Of a stretch of DNA of 64,000 bases, positions 11,588 through 22,794 are shown one piece after another. The stretch is from the NCBI GenBank assembly GCA_036898135.1, contig CM072512.1:5186446-5250445 (forward strand), in the 5' to 3' direction. A program made the translations under genes and the position numbers. This stretch comes from Oncomelania hupensis. Taxonomy: Eukaryota; Mollusca; Gastropoda; Littorinimorpha; Pomatiopsidae. The notes beneath the pieces are model-generated. The model made no database searches. It was not told the origin of the DNA and saw nothing but the letters and a program-made list of their open reading frames with translations. Positions within the stretch are counted from its first letter, which is position 1, and each line of letters opens with the position of its first letter.

Positions 11588-11660
11588 TCTGCAGAGTGCA
11601 GTTAACTGCTGTTATATCCAAACACGTCAAATAGGCAATACACTGTTCACCGTCTTCTAA

Positions 11661-11960
11661 CATGTGTGAAGTATGATTTTACTGCTGCTGCTACTACACA
11701 CAACTATTTTGCTCTACTACTAGTACTACTACTGATAACGGCTTTACTCTCCAAATCATGCTACATACTGCTACATTCGCCGAAACCTAAACCTTGTGAG
11801 GTATGATTTACTGCTGCTGCTACTGTATTACTAACGGTTTTGCTCAACAAATCAAACTACATATTATTATAATGTAATTAACTGTTAACCGTAACCTAAA
11901 CCTTATGAATTATGATTTTACCACTACTACTGCCACTTAGTGCTGCTACTCCTACTATAT
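11661..11960. repeat. Diverged tandem repeat, about 3 copies of 110-130 bp
   Basis: Each copy contains a block related to GTGAGGTATGATTTACTGC followed by CTG/CTA-rich sequence and an AACCTAAACCTT block (near 11670, 11795 and 11900). Divergence is high, so the array is old. Confidence 0.6.
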
Positions 11961-12037
11961 ACTGCATTAACTTCACGTTGTATCGTAATACGTGAACCAT
12001 GTTTTTACTGATATTCATATGGTACCTTAAGGTTTAT

Positions 12038-12239
12038 TGTAGAGTATAGTCACACGAACTGCAGCTTATAGGCAGGCGACTAGGCCTCCTGGTCACCTTA
12101 TTCAGACACCAACGAACCAGCTGTTGACGGTATAAGGGGAAAATAGGAAAATAATATGGTCCCACGTTGGCCAATCCGGGGTTCGAGCCAGGGACCTTTC
12201 GGTTACTAGTAAGCTGCTCTACCAGGTGAGCTATCCGGT
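12038..12239 (-). mobile_element. SINE1, old diverged copy
   Basis: This matches the reverse complement of the SINE1 copies at 13.0-16.5 kb along the whole unit: TATAGTCACACGA end, a GGGGAAAATA block, and a tRNA-like head with a B-box-like GGGGTTCGAGCC on the plus strand. It carries many substitutions and small insertions, so it is much older than the identical copies nearby. Confidence 0.8.
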
Positions 12240-12340
12240 ATCACGTCGTCAATTATCCGGGTTTCTTACTTTAGCCGGGCGCCTTTGCGCATGCGCCAGG
12301 TCAAGTCGGGCCGGTTTTTTCACGATGTTCTTAGGCGTCG

Positions 12341-12373
12341 TAACCCTAACCCTAACTCTAACCCTAACCCTTA
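12341..12373. repeat. Short interstitial telomere-like (TAACCC)n run
   Basis: About five units of TAACCC with one variant (CTAACT). It is too short for a telomere and interrupted by unique sequence on both sides. Confidence 0.8.
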
Positions 12374-12987
12374 CTAAGACTACGATAGCAATGTGCGCAT
12401 GCGTCGAATTGTGTAATGCGTCGACCAATCAGAATGCTCCCAGTCGCTCCCAGCCAAAAATAAGATACTAGGAACTTTGACGATGTCATACCGGCCACAC
12501 ACTTTTAAACCTTATTACTACTTGTACTACTGCCGTGAGCTAAGCTGCAAGGCAGTAGTAACACTGTCCTGATGCAGGTATGGTGTTCCTGTACACAATG
12601 AATCAACCGTTAATACCAGTGTGTGTTTTCAATCACCGCCACTGTTTGTGATGCTATACACACCACCTTCTCAAAAGGTGGCCATTTATTACAGAACTAC
12701 CGTAATTTCTCTTTCTTGTTCCTCCATTTCAACTCACGGGTCTTATGTCCGAACGAAGTCAACTCACAACAAATTCGCTTTCAAGCCAATCACATCACAC
12801 ACAACTCAGTTTGCGGTAACGAGGTTATAGATTGGGATCAATGTGCGTTTTAAAATATGCAGCACCTTATATATCTGGCAAAATGTTGTTGTTGTTTTTA
12901 GTTTTTTTTTAATTATTATTCAAATTCGCGTGGTGGTTATGGTGGGGCGGGGGGGGGGGGGGCGGTATATAATGTGTATCGGCCTGC
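12374..12987. other. Non-coding interval with a G-run
   Basis: No gene is recognised. A long G tract lies at about 12943-12962, directly before the SINE1 pair. Confidence 0.5.
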
Positions 12988-13000
12988 AGGTAGCAAAGAG

Positions 13001-13197
13001 GGGCCGGGTAGCTCAGTTGGTAAGAGCGTCTTGCTAGTAACCGAAAGGTCGCTGGTTCGAATCCCGGATTGGTCAACGTGTGATCATATTATTTTCCCCT
13101 TTACCAACAACTGGCCCGCTGGTGTCAGTATAAATCGGTCCAGTAGTCACCTATATGCGAAAGTGTCGTGTGACTATAATCTACATACAAACAAACA
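13001..13197 (+). mobile_element. SINE1, copy 1 of a tandem pair
   Basis: A tRNA-derived SINE. The head has an A box (TAGCTCAGTTGG) and a B box (GGTTCGAATCC), followed by a roughly 110-bp body ending TGACTATAATCTACA and a CAA-type tail. The cloverleaf is degenerate: acceptor pairs are mostly G-U, and the anticodon and T stems do not close. It is therefore a SINE promoter head and not a working tRNA. It is flanked by GGTAGCAAAG on the left and GGTAGTAAAAG before the next copy. Confidence 0.92.
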
Positions 13198-13209
13198 GGT
13201 AGTAAAAGC

Positions 13210-13402
13210 GGGGCCGGGTAGCTCAGTTGGTAAGAGCGTCTTGCTAGTAACCGAAAGGTCGCTGGTTCGAATCCCGGATTGGTCAACGTGTGATCATATT
13301 ATTTTCCCCTTTACCAACAACTGGCCCGCTGGTGTCAGTATAAATCGGTCCAGTAGTCACCTATATGCGAAAGTGTCGTGTGACTATAATCTACAAACAA
13401 CA
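13210..13402 (+). mobile_element. SINE1, copy 2 of a tandem pair
   Basis: By eye the body is identical to the copy at 13001. It is preceded by GGTAGTAAAAG and followed by GGTAGTAAAG. The tail is ACAAACAACAA. Confidence 0.92.
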
Positions 13403-13413
13403 AGGTAGTAAAG

Positions 13414-15189
13414 TACAGTGCCTCTCTCCAACGTCCTCTCAGAACAATAATTTTCCTTGGGGTTTGTTTTTTTCGTGATTCAAAGTTATAAAACTATAAA
13501 TATCAAAAGGCAAAAATCTGTCCACAACTTCTCTGGCCACATTTGTTAACTCTCTCGTTCCCTCTTCTCCCCGGACGTGGAAAGAGCCTGGGTCGACTAC
13601 GACGATTGTGTTGTGCGTTGTATTATTCCTCTGCATGGCCGATTGGCACAGTCCTAAGTAGTTTTCAGGCTGGTCGCTGCTTTACTGGAGAGTGTGTTTT
13701 AATCAAATACACTCTCTCACAGAACTTGGCCAAAATCGCTAAAGGTGAAATATGTGAGTTACGTTCTATCCTTATGTTCGAAGAACCAGTCAGGTTCCGT
13801 CCTCGAGTTATTAATAACTTGTCTGTGTGTCTGCCTACCAGCCCAAGGACATGTAACGTTAATAGTGACTTCCTCTCGTTATGTTAGACAACGTACTACT
13901 CAGACGACAGCATTAAAATAAATGAAGTGCAATATGTCCCACCAACTGTACGGTAAAGTAGATAACACAACTTTATTATCTTTTACAACGAATTACAATA
14001 AAGTACAATGAAGTAGAATGAAGGACTAGACGACTTTTTCCATGTAAACAAGCAAGCAGGCTCACCTAAACACACCACAACTCTCTCTCTCACACACACA
14101 CACACACCTGTATACGCAGATCAATCGGGAATGTTACCAAACAGGGAACAATAATTGGGCAATGGTCTTTTTCTAAGTGATATTTACAAATCAAATATTG
14201 TATTTGATAACATTAAATAGATTTATGAATGACCTACATGATTGAGGGGTAATCTGCCCTTTAAACTGATTTTGTTCGCTTACTATACAGATGTGTATAA
14301 TTTACGCACTTGTCCACCCCATTTTTCGACAACTTGGAAAAATGCTATTTACCGGTACTTACGGCTGTGCTATCTGTTTTCGAGTGGAAAATATGTTTGT
14401 AAAAAATGGGGAACATGTTTGCTTCCCAATTTCTTCAACTAACCCATTTGTTACCACCTTTATATGAAAAACAGATCCACAGTTGTGCGGTTATACAAGT
14501 ACACTCATACACACCCAAACACAAACACACCACAACTTCTATTACTACATGCTGATCTTGCAATAGTCGTGTTTGTTGACCTCAGTAATGTGTTCAATGT
14601 GGTTTTCATCCTAGGTTAATGTGATATGGTTATGCTGCACACATTTTCCTGGTAAAGCTCAAGGACAAATAAAGATCTGTATCAGTACAACAAACCTCTT
14701 CCTACCTATCAAATCATTAACACACACTTCCTGCCTAATGACTTAATGACACTGTAACCTCTTTAGCTGACGATCACGCAACATACCATTACGTCCCTAT
14801 AGCGTTTAACCAGACATTATTGATTAACACATTACAACTATAATGTAACATCTGTTTTGAACTGTGTAGCAATACTTCAACGTATTAATTAATATTCCCC
14901 TAACCGACAGTTCCGCTGGTACACAGTATTAAGCTCAAGCTAAATATTAAGCAAATCTACACTTTGGACTTTTGACATGCTTTTACATATTACAGAACAA
15001 AGAAGAAATAATTGACCTTCCTTATTATTGGTCAACATGTTTGTTCTTTGAGTGTTTTAGTGTAAAGCGTGACATTACATTATAGAATAATTTCCTTATT
15101 CATAGTGTTACACAAAACGAAACAACGGGCTTAAACCTTTGGATGTACCAGTACATAAAAATATATGCGACACAGTTGACAGGTTTATT

Positions 15190-15200
<11 letters not shown>
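13414..15200. other. Non-coding interval, nothing recognised
   Basis: A/T-rich, with short CT and CA runs at about 14080-14107. A minus-strand open stretch at 13439-13636 has protein-like words but no usable donor, so I do not call it. Confidence 0.45.
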
Positions 15201-15204
<4 letters not shown>

Positions 15205-15221
<17 letters not shown>

Positions 15222-15359
15222 TTTTTTTTTGGGGGGGGGGGGTAATTTTTTTTCCAGAGGGACAACACTCACTGTAAATATGAAAATGATCTGTGACAGT
15301 GATATGTGTGATCTCGAGGCCTTTTAAATACGTCTACACATTCCCCAACAAAGACTGGG

Positions 15360-15444
<85 letters not shown>
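15205..15444. repeat. T-run/G-run and (AAT)n microsatellite
   Basis: A long T tract followed by ten or more G (about 15205-15242), then about 27 AAT/TAA units at 15365-15444. Confidence 0.9.
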
Positions 15445-15446
<2 letters not shown>

Positions 15447-15527
15447 AGATGGAAATGAAATCGAATTTCTTAATTGTGAAAGTTTAGATTGGCTACATCC
15501 AATACCATTATCGAAGAGAGAGAGAGA

Positions 15528-15848
15528 GGAAACCGGAGTACCCGGAGAAAACCCTCGGCGACCTCAAACAGTCAGTCACATAAGTTCGCCCCTTCCGGGA
15601 ATCGAACCCGCGAGTTCGCCTGGCACACTGATGACTCAGGTTCGAATCCCGAAGGTGGGCGAAATCAAAGTGGCCATTGTTCACTGTCCATTTTAGCAGG
15701 ATGATTGCTCTGGTGGTTCAATGTTATTTAGGTCCCTACCCCTTGTTCCCTGTGATGGTCATCGCCAGTGGTGGGTGTAGACGTTAAACCTTAATGTTCA
15801 TCCTTCGGCAAGGAAACCGGCGACTTACCCACTGCGCCACGAGGCCCA
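15528..15848 (-). mobile_element. SINE2, split by a SINE3 insertion
   Basis: Reverse-strand tRNA-derived SINE. The tail-proximal block (GGAAACCGGAGTACCCGGAG, 15528 onward) and the B-box region stop at about 15612. The missing head (CGACTTACCCACTGCGCCAC on the plus strand) resumes at about 15804. The two parts join into the same element seen uninterrupted at 28772. The intervening 190 bp is SINE3. Confidence 0.8.
15613..15803 (+). mobile_element. SINE3 inserted in SINE2, 5'-truncated
   Basis: Starts inside a tRNA-like head (GTTCGCCTGGCACACTGATG), has the B box GGTTCGAATCC, then the SINE3 body (TCACTGTCCATTTTAGCAG, GATTGCTCTGGTGGTTCA) and the 3' block GTGGGTGTAGACGTTAAACC. The full head, including the A-box part, is seen on the minus strand at 43800-43885. 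Confidence 0.8.
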
Positions 15849-15860
15849 CCACCTCCCCTC

Positions 15861-15887
15861 CCCTCCCCCCCCCCCCCCCCCCCCCCA
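15861..15887. repeat. Poly(C) tract
   Basis: About 27 C residues with little interruption, next to the SINE2 head. It is liable to length error. Confidence 0.85.
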
Positions 15888-16362
15888 ATTTCCTTTTCGG
15901 TCTACACTACAGTTTACTGTTTTACTGCCGCGATAAATATCCCCACTGTGTTCTTGTATGACGAAGTGCTGACACAAGGCGGAGCTAGATAAAACTGCAG
16001 CGACTTTCCTTTGAACCAGCCTTTGACTCATAACTAACCGACTTTTTCATGTTTCAGTACGAAAGCTGGCATCGTCAGGTATGTTTACTAACACGCGTTT
16101 TAAATAACTGTGTTTCATACACAGCGACTCGACCAAAGCTTTTTAGATTTTGAGGTTAAGTCAGCCAGGCTAGCTATAAATAGCTTCGCCGATGCTTTCT
16201 TTCCTTTCCTTTCCCTAGAAGGGAGGGTGCAGGCAAGCTATAAATAACCCGCAGCAAGCAAAATGTGGACAATGATCAGAAAGTCTCCTCTCTGAAAATC
16301 CTTACCGGGAAGAGAGGGGACTATAAACTGATTAAATAAATAAATAAAATAAATGTGGACAG

Positions 16363-16558
16363 TGGGGCCGGGTAGCTCAGTTGGTAAGAGCGTCTTGCTA
16401 GTAACCGAAAGGTCGCTGGTTCGAATCCCGGATTGGTCAACGTGTGATCATATTATTTTCCCCTTTACCAACAACTGGCCCGCTGGTGTCAGTATAAATC
16501 GGTCCAGTAGTCACCTATATGCGAAAGTGTCGTGTGACTATAATCTACAAACAACAAC
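16363..16558 (+). mobile_element. SINE1, young copy
   Basis: By eye identical in body to the copies at 13001 and 13210. It is flanked by AAATGTGGA at 16351-16359 and again at 16559-16567, a target-site duplication. It ends in ACAACAACAA. Confidence 0.92.
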
Positions 16559-16567
16559 AAATGTGGA

Positions 16568-17045
16568 GGGACTAAACAGAGCTGCTCCCATAGGAATTAA
16601 GCTGGTGTGCATAGCTTGTGTATCATGGTCGTGTGTGTCGTTAGCATCGTTTCCTAGCTTGTAATAATTAGTTGGCGTGCGTCGTGAGCATAGTTTCATA
16701 GCCTATGTTGTACGGTGGTGCGCTACCTTCAACATGATAATCATTAGTATCAACAGCAAGATAATTACATTCCTCCCATCATACGGGTCACCCTGGTGAT
16801 CAATGAGACCATTATCGTATCTAATCGAATAACACAAGTTCGTGAACATGTCAAGTCATATCGCAATGTTTTAAATAAGATAATGCACTGCAAATAGTGA
16901 TTGTGTTATAGTCTAATGTCAGTCTAACACTGCGTAACATCTTAGTTCGCACAAACTGGGAAGGTGGATAATAATGCATTTAAAAAAATCAATATATTTG
17001 ACAGGAATGTCAACCCTCAAAATAATAGACCAATGAGCCAGGTTC
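16568..17045. other. Non-coding interval, nothing recognised
   Basis: Short unique A/T-rich sequence between SINE1 and SINE3 copies. Confidence 0.45.
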
Positions 17046-17212
17046 CAATAAAAAGTGGCCATTTGTCACTGTCCATTTTAGCAGTATGATTGCTCTGGTG
17101 GTTCAGTGTTGATTCAGGTCCCTAACCCTTGTTCTCTGTGATGGTTATCCCCGTCTGCCATATCGCCAATGGTGGGTGTAGACGTTAAACCTCAATGTTC
17201 ATTCACCCTCAA
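17046..17212 (+). mobile_element. SINE3 body, head missing
   Basis: Matches the SINE3 body from AGTGGCCATT through GATTGCTCTGGTGGTTCAG to GTGTAGACGTTAAACC. The tRNA-like head is absent, so this is a 5'-truncated copy. Confidence 0.78.
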
Positions 17213-17707
17213 ATTGTATTCATCCTTTTTGAGAATATGATAATTTCAATAGGTATAGACAAATGTCTCGTATAAGAATATAAATCCGATTTACGAATAT
17301 CGCATGTTACTTAAATACGGTGTAGCAAGCTTTGATAACTATAAATCAACTGAGCATGTACTCTGTGGATGGGAGGAAAAAAAAGAAAACAAAAAACTCA
17401 AGTCTTGGACTGTTGAAATTCAATCTTTATTAGCGTGTATTATACCGTAACAGTTTAAACATGAAAAAAAAACACCGTCAAACACAGCCTATCTCATGCA
17501 AAATAAGTAATATGTATCGTCAAACAGGTACAACCCTCACCAACTCATTTCACTTTGGACATTTTAAAAAGAAAAAATGTCAAATTGTTTTTAAAATGGT
17601 TTGAATTTGTAAACATGAAAACCTTTTTTTTTTTACAAATATTTTTTTTTATTTACAATTGTTATTTGTATTTTATAAGCAGTATTTACTTTAAGCTATG
17701 TTTTCAA

Positions 17708-17875
17708 ATGGCCCCCAAACCCCACTTTAGAAGGAAGACTGCTGTGGAACAGCGACTCAACAAAATACAGCGAAAGCTACAGAAGTCACAAAACAAACGG
17801 TACACAAATGCACAACGACGTTTTGACAGGAAACATCAAACAGTCAAAAGCGGACTGGGGGGCGTGAAAAGATAA
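17708..17875 (+). CDS. Candidate 55-aa Lys/Arg-rich protein or terminal exon
   Basis: The frame opens with ATG at 17708 (MAPKPHFRRKTAVEQRL) and closes with TAA after GGVKR. The peptide is strongly basic with a heptad-like KIQRKLQKSQNKR stretch, suggesting a nucleolar or RNA-binding segment, but I do not recognise a family. Poly(T)-rich sequence with AG dinucleotides lies just upstream (17625-17697), so it could be the last exon of a spliced gene. AATAAA signals lie at about 18153-18164. A chance frame is possible. Confidence 0.3.
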   Translation: MAPKPHFRRKTAVEQRLNKIQRKLQKSQNKRYTNAQRRFDRKHQTVKSGLGGVKR

Positions 17876-18877
17876 GACGGCCGCTGATTGTTCAAACAAA
17901 AGTGGAAGACAGAATACTGTCAAAGTAAAGGAACCAAAATGATTTCATTTTGTGGAAATGTTAGCCTTTCCATACACTGGGTGATGGTGTAAAAATAGAA
18001 ACTAATCACTCAAGGTTTTCCCAATGGCTATTTCCAGTCAAAGTTGACAGTAACAGACAGTAACAGCAGCCTTGTACTTTGAAGGTAAGGCGATTGATGG
18101 TGTCTGTTGTACAACATTTTATCTCAACCGATCGGCAACAACAGAAATGTTCAATAAACGAAATAAATACTTTCAAATTATTTTCTGATGACCAGTGTTT
18201 TAATTTTGGAATCACAGAACTGAAACAACAGCAATTTAAAAAATCAAACACACAAAAAAAAGGTGGTTCAAAAGCAACTATTGATAATAGCTTCTAAGGT
18301 TTGTAAATAGAACTGCATTGGAATTAAACAAAATGTATTCAGATCCTTACATCGATACAATGTACTTGATGTCATCTCACATTGACGTGTCATGCCAATG
18401 CGGTACTATTTATACCAGCTATCAGCAATGTCCCATAGGGAGCTACTTTTCAACCACCTGTGCTTTGAGGAAGAAAGCAAGGCAGAAGTAAGAGAACACA
18501 GCAAGCTGACAGATCACGAAAACTAGCGACAACAACCCCCCGAGCACAGTAATACGTAAAACCCATCAATACCAATACAGGGAACAAAACTACGGACACG
18601 ATTGAGAGAAATCTGTCAGAAAGCCGATCAGCGTAAACGGTAACAATGAAACAGAATATTGTTCTGGTCGGCTGAAGGAGAAGCGGGGAAGGAAGAGAGA
18701 GAAAGAGAGATGCAAAACTACTACGGAATAAATAAAATGGAAATAAAGACTTGGAGGCAGGGAGAAGATGGAAGATAAGGGTTGTAATGGAGTGGGTTAA
18801 CGATTTACAAAATGGCGGATTCGGGGGTTTATTCATGATACTAACGAATAACGAGTAATTAAAGGGAGAGAACTCAC

Positions 18878-19035
18878 TGGCAGGTTTTTCAGGGGCGGGT
18901 TTCTGCAGTCCCTTGGCTGGGATGTCGCCGCCCAGCTGAATTTTGCGGTAAGTGTCTCTAGAGTGGGCCCCGTCCCCATCTTGACGTTCGTCTTGATTCA
19001 ATGCCGAGATGTTGTGAGGCTCTTTGCCTACCACG
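18878..19035 (-). other. Candidate internal coding exon, 158 nt
   Basis: On the minus strand, GTGTATGTGTGCAG precedes and GTGAGTTC follows an open 158-nt segment holding 52 complete codons plus one base at each end. The peptide starts VVGKEPHNISALNQDERQ and includes TYRKIQLGGDIPAKGLQKP. It is hydrophilic and well behaved, and stands out from the surrounding sequence. It has the same orientation as the long gene at 2156-6817. Family not recognised. This is the best of the candidate upstream exons. Confidence 0.45.
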
Positions 19036-19096
19036 CTGCACACATACACAAGCAACAGTACGGGTTAATTGCTTTGTTTCACATACGCACTGAGCT

Positions 19097-19137
19097 TACA
19101 ATACAATACAATACAATACAATACAATACAATACAAT
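19097..19137. repeat. (ACAAT)n microsatellite
   Basis: About eight ACAAT/ATACA pentamers in tandem. Confidence 0.9.
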
Positions 19138-19537
19138 GCATCTTTATTGTCCAACTTCACATACATAAAGTTGAAAACGCGTTTTATTGATCTCGTTCAT
19201 AGATGTGCCAGATCACGATATACAAGACTGCGTCATCGTCATCAGACTCTTCCTCCTCCTCAAGATTACGATATACAAGACTCCGTCATAGTCATTCTAC
19301 TCATCACCATCACTATCATTCCCAGAATACTGTCGTTTAAGTCCGGTCCAACTTTCAAATGCGACACAATCACAACCTACAGTATTTTGTCTCTTTATCA
19401 TGTTTAATGTTTGTGACAGAAATAGGAACCAATTCCATTTTCCTCATCAACTATGAAAAGTAAACCAATATTGCCACACTGGATGAGAAATAGCACTGTG
19501 AGTGACATTGAATCATTTATTTTCTTTCAATACAAGA

Positions 19538-19894
19538 TGACAGACAGGTACATTACATAATTATGACAGACGGGTACATTACATAATTATGACAGACTGG
19601 TACATTACATAATTCATAATTATGACACAGGTGCATTATATATTTATGACAGACAGGTGCATAATTATTACAGACAGATACATTACATAATTATGACAGA
19701 CTGGTACATTACATAATTATGACATAGGTGCATTACATATTTATGACAGACAGGTGCATAATTATTACAGACAGATACATTACATAATTATGACACAGGT
19801 GCATTACATATTTATGACATACAGGTGCATAACATAATTATGACAAACAGGTACATTATATAATTATGACAGACAGGTACATTACATAATTATG
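19538..19894. repeat. 26-bp minisatellite
   Basis: Variable tandem copies of a unit like TGACAGACAGGTACATTACA plus TAATTA, with several shortened variants (ACACAGGTGCATTA). Confidence 0.9.
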
Positions 19895-20099
19895 TTGGGA
19901 TAAAATACGCCATCCACGCCCACACTCGTTACAGCTAGAACAGGTAAAGACACGCCGATTAAGAAAGGAAATAAAATAAGTTTGGTGTGTGTGGTGGTGA
20001 TGTATGCGTGCACACACATAAAAGAATGTTTGCAACCATACACAATTTATAGGTTTAGCTTGAACCTCTACTATTTTATAGTACGCTACACTGACATAC

Positions 20100-20170
20100 T
20101 TCCATCAAACCTGCGGTTTCCAACATTTGCATAATCAATGCTTTGGCAGCATCAATATTCGGGCTACTTA
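20100..20170 (-). other. Ambiguous candidate exon or splice region
   Basis: A minus-strand open segment reads SSPNIDAAKALIMQMLETAG and ends at the donor GTATGT. An acceptor AAATAG after a long CT tract precedes it. The wording is reminiscent of the end of a KH-type domain, but it is too short to claim. The same spot also contains GTAAGTAG, a good donor, so an exon could instead end here after an ATG (MPNRWNTAN). Its end phase does not fit the 158-nt exon at 19035. Confidence 0.2.
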
Positions 20171-20209
20171 CTATTTGCAGTGTTCCAGCGATTGGGCATG
20201 TTGGGAGGA

Positions 20210-20325
20210 GGAGGGGGAGAAGAGTTAGAGAGAGAGGGGGGGAGAGAGATAGGGCAGAGCGAGAGATAGAAAGAGAGAGAGGGAGAGAGAGAGGGAGAGA
20301 GAGAGGGAGGGAAAAGAGACGCAGA
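20210..20325. repeat. GA-rich low-complexity tract
   Basis: Degenerate GAGA/GGGA purine tract. Arg/Glu and Ser/Leu frames across it are artefacts. Confidence 0.85.
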
Positions 20326-20339
20326 GGAGATGTAGCGTC

Positions 20340-21180
20340 AGGGTGAAGAGCAGACATTGACGCTCAAGAGCACACACAAATTTGACAATAGCATCTGTAT
20401 GATGCATATCAGGTCGACAACGGCGAACACCGAACATAAATCAACAAATCGGTGTCACAGACTGCTGCACGTCATAAATTAAAAAAACGATGTCACTGAT
20501 GCACGTCATAAACTCCTATATTATGCATCGTATATCCTCAACAACTGCATCATTCTCCTGCAAAAAAAGTTTTATGTAACATCAAAATATTAAATACTGC
20601 ATCATTTTCTATGGAGAAAAAAACAACCCACCAAAAACAATGTGATGCAACGTGGAAATATCACAGTACACATAATTTACATTACTATATTACTATTACC
20701 ATACTGTTACAAAAATAACGCAAAAAGCGGATTCCCAGTTTTTTCTGTCCTATGGGGTTTACTTGCTTATCGCTCCAAAATAATCGTCATTTTGTCATAA
20801 TTTCATCTCTGTATTGCTTTTATATTGTCATTGTCTATTTTATGGCAGAATAATTGGTGGTTATGGCCTCGTAAACTGCTGTTACTGTCGGTCAATGAAG
20901 CCCCAGACTGCTTTTTCTTCATCAAATAATTATGGACTCAGAACATTTGGGGTTGTCGCCACAACTGGGCCAAAAGGTACCGGGAGATAAAATAAACTTA
21001 ATCCCACGCCTCCCCCCCTCTCCTTACTCCTCCTCAAAGCAGCAACAACAGCGGCACACCGTTTTCTTTCAAAGGTAAAATAGGTAGGCATCGGTGAAAT
21101 TAATTATAAAAGTGATGTATAATAACATATATGAGAACACAGTCATTCAGAGAATTATTTGTATTATTTATTACTACTAC
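20340..21180. other. Non-coding interval, nothing recognised
   Basis: A/T-rich sequence without a gene or a repeat matched elsewhere in the window. Confidence 0.45.
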
Positions 21181-21182
21181 CA

Positions 21183-21480
21183 TTGGACAACACGATGACC
21201 TGCTTACAGTGGTGAAAAAACTGAAACTCCGATGGTATGGCCACGTCACCAGATCATCAGGTCTTGCCAAGACCATCCTGCAAGGCACAGTGCAAGGAGG
21301 TAGAAGAAGAGGGAGACCGAAAAAGAGGTGGGAGGACAACATTCGAGAATGGACTGGTTTGACACTGAGTGAAACCATCAGGGTTGCTGAGGACAGGGAA
21401 AGATGGAGTACGCTGGTTAAACGATCATCTGTGATGCCCCTACGACCTCCGAGTTACGGGATAGGATAGGATAGGATAGG
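21183..21480 (+). mobile_element. LINE-A 3' end, GATAG-tailed
   Basis: Encodes the C-terminal end of a non-LTR retrotransposon reverse transcriptase protein: LRWYGHV, GRRRGRPKKRWEDNIREW and ERWSTLVKRSS, ending PPSYGIG. It is followed by GATAG/GGATA repeats to about 21480. This frame is intact for its whole length but severely 5'-truncated, so it is a dead insertion. Related copies are at 22285, 36665, 52706 and 57724. Confidence 0.85.
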
Positions 21481-21484
21481 ATTA

Positions 21485-21750
21485 CTACTATTATTATTAT
21501 AATTATTATTAATGTTATTATAATGGTGAGGAACGTGGAGGTGGGTGGGTGTCTAAAATTGTTTAAATGACAAAGATGACGGTATGTGAGTGTGAGTGTA
21601 AGTGTGAGTGTAAGTGTGGGTGTAAGTAAGAGAGTGTGCAATATGATTCCCCATTTAATGTTCTATATTATGGTAACTTGTTAAGGGACAGATTGGAAGA
21701 TTAGTCTTATTAATTAATATAAAATCTTTATCCCTAATTTAAAAAAAAAC
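21485..21750 (-). repeat. Repeat R, dispersed copy
   Basis: Matches 50405-50703 in inverse orientation: the blocks AAGGGACAGATTGGAAGATT, TCTAAAATTGTTTAAA and ATCCCTAATTTAAAA, with an ATT-rich end at 21485. No coding capacity. Confidence 0.65.
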
Positions 21751-22284
21751 AAAACAAAAAAAAACTGGACCACCTCACAGCTGTGGACTTCAGACCATCC
21801 CCTTTCCATCTGTCACTCCCCAATACTAACTGCAGGAGGACAGTTACAATATTACAATATTAGCACAGCGGACAGCTACAATATCAGCGCAGCGTGGACT
21901 TCACAGACAGAAAAAGAAACGGTAGGTAAAACAACGCTGAAGAAGGAGATAAACAGATCCGAGATAAGCCGAAACTCTGTGTAAGTGTTCGCCCAGGATC
22001 ACACTACAACACTGGTGTTTCTCCAAACACAATTGACCTCTGCACCGACTCACGCTGTTATCAGAGGCTCCCAGATACTGCCAATTTCCCTCTTTTTTGT
22101 GGTAAAATAATAAAATTATTTATTTCTACAATTACTGTTTATATTTGTCTATCGGTGAAGGCAATAGATACAGATACTTTTGGTGCAAAATGATAAAAGA
22201 GAAAGTTAGTGATGTATTTATCCATTAAGGACTAGATTTATTTTTGTTTTAACGGAAGAAAAAAAAAGTATACGATCAGATTAT

Positions 22285-22720
22285 GCTATAGAAGACTTCT
22301 GGGCATTTCCTATACCCAGCACATCACCAACGACGAAGTCAGACAGACCATCATACAAGCCATTGTACAACACGATGACCTGCTCACAGTGGTGAAGAAA
22401 CGGAAACTCCGATGGTATGGCCACATCACCAGAGCATCAGGCCTTGCAAAGACCATTCTACAAAGGACGGTGTAAGGAGGCAGAAGAAGAGGGAGACAGA
22501 AAAAGACGTGAGAGGACAACAATCGAGAATGAACTGGCTTGACACTGAGCGAAGCCATCAGGGTTGTTGAGGACAGAGAAAGATGGAGTAAACTGGTTAA
22601 ACGATCATCTGTGGTGCCACAACGACCTTCGAGTTACTGGATAGGATAGGATAGGATAGGATAGGATAGGATAGGATAGGATAGGATAGGATAGGATAGG
22701 ATAGGATAGGATAAAAGAAT
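22285..22720 (+). mobile_element. LINE-A 3' end with long GGATA tail
   Basis: Same LINE-A C-terminal region (GGGCATTTCCTATACCCAGC onward), with disabling stops and frame changes. It closes with about 15 GGATA pentamers (22640-22715), far more than the copy at 21183. Confidence 0.85.
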
Positions 22721-22794
22721 AGAATAAGATAGGATATAAGAAAAAAAACACGATCACACGTTATTTACAACTTAGTTAATTATTCATTGCTTAC

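Noticed and set aside
13001..13075. tRNA gene (Thr-like anticodon loop) in SINE1 heads
   Set aside because: A and B boxes are present, but the anticodon and T stems do not pair and the same sequence recurs with a fixed body and target duplications, so it is a SINE head.
20100..20170. KH domain
   Set aside because: Only about 23 residues resemble the last helix of a KH domain. The GxxG loop and other strands are absent.
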